DNA of 64,000 nucleotides. Origin: Streptomyces sp. NBC_01231. Its GTDB lineage: Bacteria > Actinomycetota > Actinomycetes > Streptomycetales > Streptomycetaceae. Location: contig CP108521.1 in the NCBI GenBank assembly GCA_035999765.1, forward strand, positions 3,596,001 to 3,660,000. Direction: 5' to 3'. The notes under the pieces are model-generated. The model saw nothing but the letters and a program-made list of their open reading frames with translations, did not search any database and was not told the origin of the DNA. Of the stretch, positions 33,599 to 41,900 are shown piece after piece. Position 1 is the stretch's first letter. Every line of letters begins with the position of its first letter. The translations under genes were made by a program, and so were the position numbers.

Positions 33599-35584
33599 TC
33601 AGCTCTTCTTCTGCTGGTCGGTCAGGGCACGCTTGAGGCGCCCGACGGCCCGGCGCCACAGCGGACGCGGCGGGGCGGCCTGCCGCGCGGCGGGCTTGGC
33701 CGGTGGGGTGTGCCGGTCGATCACCCGGGCGGTGCCGTCGGCGTCCACCACCACGTCGATCGGGAGCCGGGTCCAGTGTGCCCCGCCACGGGCGGCGGAC
33801 GGCACACCGATCCGAACGGCCCAGCGGAGACCGGTGAGTTGCTCCAGCGGCAGCGGGGCGCTCACGGTACGTCCGTCCACCACGGCGTCGGCGGGGAACT
33901 TGCCCACGTTCTTGCGCTCGAAGCGCAGCAGCACCGGGTCCGAGGCGTCCTTCGTGAGGTGCAGGGGCAGCGGGAGGCGGACGGTGGAGCCGTCGACCAC
34001 GGCCGCGGCCGGGTTCATCAGCGCCACCGCCTCGCGCTCCAGCTTGCCGGTGTGCTGGTCGACGTCGAGGGAGAGGTTGCCCGGCCCGTCGGTCCAGTAC
34101 GGCAGGACCAGCCGTCTCGGCTCGCCGGTGAGCGCGGCCAGGCGTCCGGCCTCCACGTCCTCGCCGCGCACCGCGCCGATCCTGGTCTCCTTGCTCCAGC
34201 CGCAGGACTTGATGCGCAGGTGCAGGTCCCAGATGCCCTTGGCCAGGGGCTCGCCCGCGGCTGCGGTCTCCGGGTCGAGGACGGCGCGTGCGGTGATCTG
34301 CTGGCGGAAGGAGGCGTGCCCGGCGTCCAGCCGGTGCCGTTCGCTGTCCAGCGGGAGGTAGTACTGGGTGGCGTCGTCGCGATTCCGGACCACCAGGTCC
34401 ACGCCGCTGCTGTCCACCGGGGCGTCGAGGGTGACGCCCTGGCCGGCCAGCGCCTCCAGCGACTTCTCGGAGAGCGGCAGGCCGAGCAGATCGCGGTCGC
34501 CGTCCCGGCGGAACGTCATCGGGACGCCGTCGACCTCGTACTCGGCGCTCAAGCCGATGTTCAGGGCGCCGTTCTCCCACGCCAGGGAGGTCAGGCTGCC
34601 GGTGGGTCTGATCCCGGCCTCCCAGTGGGCGAGCGCGCGGACGTCCTGGTAGAGGTCGGCGGCGACCAGACCGGCGACCACGCGCTGGGTCGGAGCCACG
34701 CAGGCGAAGACGCCCGGTCCGAAGCGTTCGGTGACGACGCCGCGGATCTCGCGGTAGAGCTCCTCGGCGTAGTCCTCGGGGAGCTTGAGGAGTCGGTTGC
34801 CGCGCAGCCGCTCGACCATCTCGACCCGCAGCCAGCGGCTGTAGAGCTTGTCGCGCAGCGGACCCGGTTCCGTGAGTTCCTCGACCACGTCGAGGGCCTC
34901 GCGGAGGTTCCCGAAGTAGCCGGCCGGGTCGAAGCGCTGGAAGCCGGCGTTGGAGCCGTCGTCACGGGTGATGTGGTAGTAGCACAGGTAGTCGCCGAGG
35001 ACGGCGACACTCTTCGCCCGGAGATACGCCTCGACGACGAAGACGTGGTCCTCCAGTCGGCGGCGGCCCTCCTTGAAGCGGATGTCGTGCTCGTTCAGGA
35101 ACTCCCGGCGGAACATCTTGTGCGGGGTGAGGCTGTCGATCAGCGGCGCGTTCTCCACCGTGGCGCGCGGCCGGTTGACCCGGAACAGCTCCTGCGGGAC
35201 CGGGCGGCCGATGCCCGCCATCTTGCCGACGACCACGTCGGCGTCGTTCGCCTTGCCGTAGTCGTACATCCGCTCCAGGGCCTGGTCGCCGAGCCAGTCG
35301 TCGTGGTCGACGAACATCACGTACTCGCCCTGGGCGGCGGCGATGCCGGTGTTGCGGGGGCGGCCGGACCAGCCGGAGGACTCCTGGTGGATGACATGGA
35401 GATGGGGGTGCTCGGCCGCCAGCTGGTCCAGGCGGGCGGGCGTCTCGTCGGTGGAGCCGTCGTCGACGAAGAAGACCTCGAACTCGTCGGGGGCGAGGCT
35501 CTGCCGTAACACGGACGAGACGCAGTCCTCGACGTACTTGCCGGGGTTGTAGACCGCGATGACGACGCTGACCTTGACCGTCAC
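33599..35584 (-). CDS. Large family 2 glycosyltransferase (rhamnose cassette)
   Basis: A 661-residue cytoplasmic protein. Residues 1-230 are a GT-A domain (VSVVIAVYNPGKYVEDCVSS, FFVDDGSTDETPARL, SGRPRNTGIAAAQGEYVMF, the DXD region VDHDDW, and RLEDHVFVVEAYLRA), followed by a helical part and two beta-rich repeats (about 330-640) resembling the C-terminal modules of teichoic-acid glycosyltransferases such as TarP/TarS. It ends with a basic tail (RRAVGRLKRALTDQQKKS) that could touch the membrane. Its GTG overlaps the rfbD stop (GTGA) and it precedes rfbC by ten bases, so it is the likely user of dTDP-rhamnose, although the donor is inferred from context only. Confidence 0.88.
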   Translation of the reverse strand: MTVKVSVVIAVYNPGKYVEDCVSSVLRQSLAPDEFEVFFVDDGSTDETPARLDQLAAEHPHLHVIHQESSGWSGRPRNTGIAAAQGEYVMFVDHDDWLGDQALERMYDYGKANDADVVVGKMAGIGRPVPQELFRVNRPRATVENAPLIDSLTPHKMFRREFLNEHDIRFKEGRRRLEDHVFVVEAYLRAKSVAVLGDYLCYYHITRDDGSNAGFQRFDPAGYFGNLREALDVVEELTEPGPLRDKLYSRWLRVEMVERLRGNRLLKLPEDYAEELYREIRGVVTERFGPGVFACVAPTQRVVAGLVAADLYQDVRALAHWEAGIRPTGSLTSLAWENGALNIGLSAEYEVDGVPMTFRRDGDRDLLGLPLSEKSLEALAGQGVTLDAPVDSSGVDLVVRNRDDATQYYLPLDSERHRLDAGHASFRQQITARAVLDPETAAAGEPLAKGIWDLHLRIKSCGWSKETRIGAVRGEDVEAGRLAALTGEPRRLVLPYWTDGPGNLSLDVDQHTGKLEREAVALMNPAAAVVDGSTVRLPLPLHLTKDASDPVLLRFERKNVGKFPADAVVDGRTVSAPLPLEQLTGLRWAVRIGVPSAARGGAHWTRLPIDVVVDADGTARVIDRHTPPAKPAARQAAPPRPLWRRAVGRLKRALTDQQKKS

Positions 35585-36504
35585 GCCGGACTCTCCTTCG
35601 TATGGGCCCGGTGGATCTCCGGGAAGGCCTCGGTGAGGGCCGCGCGCCAGTCGCGCAGCGGCTCGATGCCGGCCGCGCGGAAGCGGTCGTGGCCGAGGAC
35701 GCTGTAGGTCGGTCGGGGGGCGGGGCGGGTGAATGCCTCGCTGGTGGTGGGGCGGACCCGGTCCGGATCGGTGCCGAGCAGGCGGAAGATCTCCCGCGTG
35801 AAGCCGAACCAGGTGGTCTCGCCGGAGCTGGTGCCGTGGTAGACCCCGGCCGGGGCGGTGCCAACCAGGGCTCCGCGGCCCAGGGCGAGCAGCAGGCCGG
35901 CCAGGTCGGCGCTCCAGGTGGGTTGGCCACGCTGGTCGTCCACGACGTCCAGGGTCTCCCGTTCGCCCGCCAGGCGGATCATGGTGCGGACGAAGTTGGG
36001 GCCGCCCGCGCCGTACAGCCAGGCGGTGCGGACCACGTAGCCGCGGTCCGGGAGGGTCTTCAGGACGGCCTGCTCGCCGGCGAGCTTGGTGCGGCCGTAC
36101 GCGCTGCGCGGAGCCGTGGGGGCGTCCTCGGCGTACGGCGTGGTGGCGTCTCCGGCGAAGACGTAGTCGGTGGAGACGTGGAGCAGTACGGCGCCGGTAC
36201 GCGCGCAGGCATCCGCGAGATGGGCCGGGCCGTCGCCGTTGACGCGGTGTGCCTCGTCCTCACGGGTCTCGGCGTCGTCCACGGCGGTCCAGGCCGCGCA
36301 GTTGACGACCACGGCGGGACGGTGACGCTCCAGTGCCCGCCGTACGGCCGCAGGGTCGGTGAGGTCCAGCGCCGCGCGGTCCAGCGCGACGGACGGCTCG
36401 CCCTCGGCGGACAGCGCGGCCAGCACGTCCTGGCCGAGCATGCCGCCCGCTCCGGTGACCAGCCAGCCGGACGGGGAGCTTGCCTGTTCCTGTGTCGAGT
36501 TCAT
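35581..36504 (-). CDS. rfbD: dTDP-4-dehydrorhamnose reductase
   Basis: The last step of dTDP-L-rhamnose synthesis, an NADPH-dependent reduction. The 307-residue Rossmann protein has the cofactor motif LVTGAGGMLGQDV, VVVNCAAWTAVDDAE, the STDYVFAGD segment, the catalytic YGRTK (Y-x3-K), and RTAWLYGAGG. It overlaps the start of the glycosyltransferase gene by four bases. It lies downstream of rfbB, separated by a terminator-like hairpin, so rfbA-rfbB and rfbD-GT-rfbC seem to be two units on the same strand. Confidence 0.95.
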   Translation of the reverse strand: MNSTQEQASSPSGWLVTGAGGMLGQDVLAALSAEGEPSVALDRAALDLTDPAAVRRALERHRPAVVVNCAAWTAVDDAETREDEAHRVNGDGPAHLADACARTGAVLLHVSTDYVFAGDATTPYAEDAPTAPRSAYGRTKLAGEQAVLKTLPDRGYVVRTAWLYGAGGPNFVRTMIRLAGERETLDVVDDQRGQPTWSADLAGLLLALGRGALVGTAPAGVYHGTSSGETTWFGFTREIFRLLGTDPDRVRPTTSEAFTRPAPRPTYSVLGHDRFRAAGIEPLRDWRAALTEAFPEIHRAHTKESPA

Positions 36505-36568
36505 GCCTCTTCTTGTCTTCTGTTGTGCCGCTGTTGTGCCGCAACGCTCTTAGTGCCGCAAAGCAGGA

Positions 36569-36594
36569 ACGGGCCCGGGCGGTCCCGGGCCCGT
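36569..36594 (-). terminator. Terminator between rfbB and rfbD
   Basis: A perfect 11-bp stem ACGGGCCCGGG / CCCGGGCCCGT with a four-base loop, 17 bases after the rfbB stop. Confidence 0.8.
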
Positions 36595-36610
36595 GGGGAT
36601 GGCCGACGCG

Positions 36611-37627
36611 TCAGCTCAGCGCCGCGCGCTCCTTCAGCGGCTCCCACCAGGCCCGGTTGTCGCGGTACCACTGGACGGTCTCCGCGAGGCCCTGTTCGAA
36701 GCTCTTGCGGGGCTCGTAGCCGAGCTCCTCGCGGATCTTCGTGCAGTCGACGGAGTAGCGGCGGTCGTGGCCCTTGCGGTCCTCGACGTACTCGACGCTG
36801 GTCTCCCAGTCGGCGCCGCACGCCTCGAGCAGCAGCCCCGTGAGCTCCTTGTTGGAGAGCTCGGTGCCGCCGCCGATGTTGTAGACCTCGCCCGCGCGGC
36901 CCCTGGTGCGGACCAGGTCGATGCCCTGGACGTGGTCGTCGATGTGCAGCCAGTCGCGGACGTTGCCGCCGTCGCCGTACAGCGGGACCTTCCGGCCGTC
37001 GAGGAGGTTGGTCACGAAGAGCGGGATGACCTTCTCGGGGAAGTGGTGGTGCCCGTAGTTGTTGGAGCAGCGGGTGACGCGGACGTCCAGGCCGTGGGTG
37101 CGGTGGTACGACAGCGCGATCAGGTCGCTGGAGGCCTTCGCCGAGGAGTAGGGCGAGTTGGGCTCCAGCGGGTGGGTCTCGGGCCAGGAGCCCTCGTCGA
37201 TGGAGCCGTAGACCTCGTCGGTGGAGATGTGCACGAAGGTCTTGATGCCGGCCCGGTGCGCCGCGTCGATCAGCGTGTGGGTGCCGACCACGTTCGTGCG
37301 GACGAACTCCGCGCCCCCGTCGATGGAGCGGTCGACATGCGACTCGGCGGCGAAGTGCACGACCTCGTCGTGCTCGGCCATCAGCTTGCCGACCAGCTCC
37401 GGGTCGCAGATGTCGCCCTGCACGAAGGCGAATCCGGGGTGCGCGCGCACCTCGTCGAGGTTGGCCGGATTGCCCGCGTACGTCAGCTTGTCCAGGACGG
37501 TGATCGCGACATCACCGGGCCCCTCGGGGCCGAGCAGCGTACGGACGTAGTGCGAGCCGATGAAACCGGCACCGCCGGTCACCAGGATCCGGGTCGGGTG
37601 GGTGGAAGAGACCGAAGGGGCCGTCAT
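36611..37627 (-). CDS. rfbB: dTDP-glucose 4,6-dehydratase
   Basis: The second step of dTDP-L-rhamnose synthesis. The 338-residue extended SDR has ILVTGGAGFIGSHYVR, the family stretches FAAESHVDRSIDG and STDEVYGS with the catalytic Asp-Glu, Y-S-S-A-K in SPYSSAKASSD, and CSNNYGHHHFPEKVIP. The ATG overlaps the rfbA stop (ATGA), so the two are coupled. Confidence 0.97.
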   Translation of the reverse strand: MTAPSVSSTHPTRILVTGGAGFIGSHYVRTLLGPEGPGDVAITVLDKLTYAGNPANLDEVRAHPGFAFVQGDICDPELVGKLMAEHDEVVHFAAESHVDRSIDGGAEFVRTNVVGTHTLIDAAHRAGIKTFVHISTDEVYGSIDEGSWPETHPLEPNSPYSSAKASSDLIALSYHRTHGLDVRVTRCSNNYGHHHFPEKVIPLFVTNLLDGRKVPLYGDGGNVRDWLHIDDHVQGIDLVRTRGRAGEVYNIGGGTELSNKELTGLLLEACGADWETSVEYVEDRKGHDRRYSVDCTKIREELGYEPRKSFEQGLAETVQWYRDNRAWWEPLKERAALS

Positions 37628-38691
37628 GAAGAAATCTGCACCTTGCTGTGATCACCGAGCACGAGCCGGTGGGCCTTGGGGTTACGGGGAGCGGGCGTCA
37701 CCTCGACGTCCCGCCCGATGAGCGAGGCCTCCACCCGGCGCACGCCGGTCACGGACGAACCGCGCAGCACGATGGAGTACTCGATTTCGCTGTCCTCGAT
37801 CCGGCAGTCCTCCGAGACCGAGGTGAAGGGGCCGATGTACGCGTCGTTGACCACCGAGCCGGCGCCGATGATCGCGGGTCCGACGATCCGGCTGCCGCTG
37901 ACCCGGGCGCCCGCCTCGATCCGCACCCGGCCGATGATCTCGCTGCCCTCGTCCGCCGTGCCCTCGTTCAGCGGCTCCACGGTCTCCAGGACGGACCGGT
38001 TGACCTCCAGCATGTCGGTGACGTTGCCGGTGTCCTTCCAGTAGCCGTGGATGGTGGTGGAGCGGACGTCGCGCTTCGCGTCGATCAGCCACTGGATGGC
38101 GTGCGTGATCTCCAACTCGCCGCGCCAGGAAGGCTCGATGGAGCGGACGGCCTCGTGGATCGCCGAGGTGAACAGGTAGACGCCGACGAGCGCCAGATCG
38201 CTCTTCGGCTGCGTCGGCTTCTCCTCCAGGCCCACCACCCGGCCGTCGCCGCCGAGTTCCGCGACACCGAAGGAGGTGGGGTTGGGGACCTTGGTCAGCA
38301 GGATCTGCGCCTCGGGCCGCTCGGCCCGGAACTCGTCCACCAGTCCGGTGATGCCACCGACGATGAAGTTGTCGCCGAGGTACATGACGAAATCGTCGTC
38401 GCCGAGGAAGTCCTGGGCGATGAGCACGGCGTGGGCGAGGCCCAGCGGCGCTTCCTGCGGGATGTAGGTGACCTTGATCCCGAAGAGCGAGCCGTCGCCC
38501 ACCGCCTCACGGATCTCGTCCGCGGTGTCGCCGACAACGATGCCGACCTCACTGATCCCCGCTTCGGCGATCGCTTCGAGGCCGTAGAAGAGCACGGGTT
38601 TGTTGGCGACCGGCACCAACTGTTTGGCCGAGGTGTGGGTGATCGGACGGAGGCGGGTGCCCGCTCCCCCGGAGAGCACGAGAGCCTTCAC
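37624..38691 (-). CDS. rfbA: Glucose-1-phosphate thymidylyltransferase, long form
   Basis: The first step of dTDP-L-rhamnose synthesis. The N-terminal nucleotidyltransferase domain has LSGGAGTRLRPITHTSAKQL, YLGDNFIVGG, and KDTGNVTDMLE. At 355 residues it is the long type with a C-terminal left-handed beta-helix (from about 245, SEIIGRVRIEAGARVSGSRI), as in StrD-like and archaeal enzymes rather than the 290-residue RmlA of enteric bacteria. The GTG start gives KALVLSGGAG. It heads the cassette; about 100 bases upstream lies a candidate PHO box. Confidence 0.95.
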   Translation of the reverse strand: MKALVLSGGAGTRLRPITHTSAKQLVPVANKPVLFYGLEAIAEAGISEVGIVVGDTADEIREAVGDGSLFGIKVTYIPQEAPLGLAHAVLIAQDFLGDDDFVMYLGDNFIVGGITGLVDEFRAERPEAQILLTKVPNPTSFGVAELGGDGRVVGLEEKPTQPKSDLALVGVYLFTSAIHEAVRSIEPSWRGELEITHAIQWLIDAKRDVRSTTIHGYWKDTGNVTDMLEVNRSVLETVEPLNEGTADEGSEIIGRVRIEAGARVSGSRIVGPAIIGAGSVVNDAYIGPFTSVSEDCRIEDSEIEYSIVLRGSSVTGVRRVEASLIGRDVEVTPAPRNPKAHRLVLGDHSKVQISS

Positions 38692-38793
38692 GTATTGCGC
38701 CCCAATACTGTGGCTATTCAGGGATTGGAAATCCCAGCTTGTCTTAATTTAACGGCAATCTCGGACCACATCATAACCACGACCTGATCACGG

Positions 38794-38815
38794 GTTCACC
38801 TTTCATTCACACATT
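38794..38815 (-). promoter_or_regulatory. Candidate PHO box upstream of rfbA
   Basis: Two adjacent 11-base units, GTTCACCTTTC and ATTCACACATT, in an unusually AT-rich 220-base gap. The first unit fits the PhoP direct-repeat consensus in Streptomyces and the second matches in five of seven core bases. The orientation (+ strand) is opposite to rfbA. Confidence 0.35.
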
Positions 38816-38853
38816 CGAGTGTTGGCTGACGGCTCGTAGGCCGGAAATGAACG

Positions 38854-38889
38854 TGATCCGCCCCCGGTCGTCGGACCGGGGGCGGATCA
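38854..38889 (-). terminator. Terminator after rne
   Basis: A perfect 16-bp stem TGATCCGCCCCCGGTC / GACCGGGGGCGGATCA with loop GTCG, 25 bases downstream of the rne stop on the minus strand. Confidence 0.9.
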
Positions 38890-38913
38890 GGTACTCCTTC
38901 TTACGGCGGGGCG

Positions 38914-41900
38914 TCAGCCCTCGTCGGCAGCGCTCGAGACGGACGGGGCCGACTTCTGCTCGGCCGCCACGGTCTTCTTCGACGTCGCCTTCTTCGCGGC
39001 CGTCTTGGCGGTGGTGGTCTTCGCCGCCTTCTTGGCCGTCACCTTCTTGGCGACCGTCTTCTTGGCCGCGGTCTTCTTGGTTGCGGCCTTCTTCGCCGTG
39101 GCCTTCTTGGCCGTCTTACGGGCCGTCTTCTTGGCCGGAACGGCTTCCTCGGCGGCGCCTTCGTCGACGCCGGCCAGCGCACCCGCTTCCGCGTCGGCTT
39201 CGGCACCGGCGTCGGTACCGGTCTCCGCGGCCGGGACGACGACCACGGCCGCCTCCTCGGACGCGGTGGGCGCGGTGGCCTTGCGCACGGCGCGGCGTCG
39301 CGGCCGGGCCGGGGCACCGCTCTCGGCGGGCGCCTCGGCCGGGGCCTCGGGCTGCTCGGCGAGCTCCGCGACCGGTGCCTCCTCCGCCTGCGGCGCGGAC
39401 GCCGACACGGTCTCGGCGACCGTCACCACGGCCGCTTCGGCCCCCGCGGGGGAACCGGCCGGCGCGGACACCTTGCGGGTGGCCCGGCGACGGGTGCGGC
39501 CCTTGGGCGCGGCCTCCTCGGCGACCGGCGCCTCGGCCGGAGCCTCGACCACCGGGTCCTCGGCGGCTGCGGGCGCGGCCTGCGCGACGGCGGCCTCGTG
39601 CGGTTGCACCGGACGCTCGACCTCTTCCTCGGCCGTCACGTCCTGAGCCGTCGGAGCCTCGGCGCGCACGTCGGCCTCGGCCCTCGCCTCGTCCCGGCGG
39701 CCCCCGCGCCTGTCGTCCCGCCTCTCCTCGCGGTTGGGCGCGCCCGCCGGAGCCGACGCCCGCCGGCTCGCCCGGCGCCGCGTACGACCCCGGCCGGCCG
39801 CGGCCTCCGCCTCAGCGACGCTGCTGTACAGCTCCTCGTCGGGCGTGAACTCCGGCTCGGCCAGCGCCACCGGCTCGGCGGCCTCCGCGGCGACCTCGGC
39901 CTCGGTCTCCTCCAGGGCCTCGGCCGTGTCCACGGCCGCCTCGTGCTCGTGGGCCTGCCCGTCACCGCCGCGCCCGCGCTTGCGGCGCTTGCCGCCGCCT
40001 CCGGCGGAGCTCGGCTGCTCCATGTGCACGATGACACCGCGGCCGTTGCAGTGGACGCAGGTCTCGGAGAACGACTCCAGCAGCCCCTGGCCGACCCGCT
40101 TGCGGGTCATCTGCACGAGGCCCAGCGAGGTCACCTCGGCGACCTGGTGCTTCGTACGGTCCCGGCCAAGGCACTCAAGGAGGCGCCGCAGGACAAGATC
40201 CCTATTGGACTCCAGGACCATGTCGATGAAGTCGATGACGATGATGCCGCCGAGGTCGCGCAGCCTGAGCTGACGCACGATCTCCTCGGCCGCCTCCAGG
40301 TTGTTCCTGGTGACCGTCTCCTCCAGGTTGCCGCCCTGCCCGGTGAACTTGCCGGTGTTGACGTCGACGACGATCATCGCCTCGGTCCGGTCGATCACCA
40401 GCGAACCGCCGCTGGGCAGCCAGACCTTGCGGTCCAGCGCCTTGGCGAGCTGCTCGTCGATCCGGTACGTGGCGAAGACGTCGACCTCGGAGGTCCACCT
40501 GGACAGCCGGTCCGCCAGGTCGGGCGCGACGTGCGAGACGTACCCGTGGATGGTCGACCAGGCCTCGTCGCCGCTGACGACGACCTTGGTGAAGTCCTCG
40601 TTGAAGATGTCGCGGACGACCCGGACGGTCATGTCCGGCTCGCCGTACAGCAGCGTCGGCGCGTTGGAGCTGCCGCCGTTCTTCGCCTTCTTCTGGATGT
40701 CCTCCCACTGGCCCTGCAGCCGCTCGACATCGCGGCGCAGCTCGTCCTCGCTCGCGCCCTCGGCGGCGGTGCGCACGATGACGCCCGCGTCCTCGGGGAC
40801 GATCTTCTTGAGGATCGTCTTCAGCCTGGCCCGCTCGGTGTCGGGCAGCTTGCGGCTGATGCCGGTCATCGAGCCCTCGGGGACGTACACCAGGTACCGC
40901 CCGGGGAGGGAGACCTGGCTGGTCAGACGCGCGCCCTTGTGCCCGATCGGGTCCTTGGTCACCTGGACCAGCACCGGCTGCCCGGACTTCAGGGCGGACT
41001 CGATGCGCCGCGGCCCGTTGGCCATGCCGAGCGCCTCGAAGTTCACCTCGCCCGCGTACAGGACGGCGTTGCGGCCCTTGCCGATGTCGATGAAGGCGGC
41101 CTCCATCGACGGCAGCACGTTCTGGACCTTGCCCAGGTAGACGTTGCCGACGTACGAGGTGGCCTGCTCCTTGTTGACGTAGTGCTCGACGAGCACGCCG
41201 TCCTCCAGGACGCCGATCTGCGTACGCTCACCGCTCTGCCGGACGACCATCACGCGCTCGACGGCCTCACGGCGGGCCAGGAACTCGGCCTCGGTGATGA
41301 TCGGGACACGGCGGCGGCCCTGCTCGCGGCCTTCCCGGCGGCGCTGCTTCTTCGCCTCCAGACGGGTCGAGCCCTTGATGGACTGCACCTCGTCGGACGG
41401 CTCGGAGGGCTTGCGCGGCTCACGGACCTTGACGACGGTGCGCTCCGGGTCGCCGTCGCCCGGTTCGACGTCGGTGGAGGAGTCACCCGCACGGCGACGA
41501 CGACGCCGGCGCCGACGGCTGCTGCTGGATCCGGCGCCGCCGGATTCCTCGCGGTCCTCGGTGTCCTCGTCGTCGTCCTCGGTCTGCTCGGCGGTGTCCT
41601 CGGTGTCCTGTGCGGCCCGCGTGCCGGCCGTGTCGTCCGCGTCGGTGTCCTGACCGTCACCGGACTCGGCGTCGGCGGAGTCGCCCCGACGGCGACGGCG
41701 GCCACCCCGGCGGCGACGGCGACGCGAGCCGGTCTCCTCGGTGTCGTCCCCGTCGGCGCCGTCCTCGGCGGACTCCTCGGGCTCCTCCGGCTCCTCCTCC
41801 ACGGCGGTGTCGGCGGCGGTCCGCTCCTCCGACTCCTGCGCGGAGCCGGAGCCCCGGCGGCGACGCCGACGCCGTCCGGCGCCCTGCTCCTCGGCGAACT

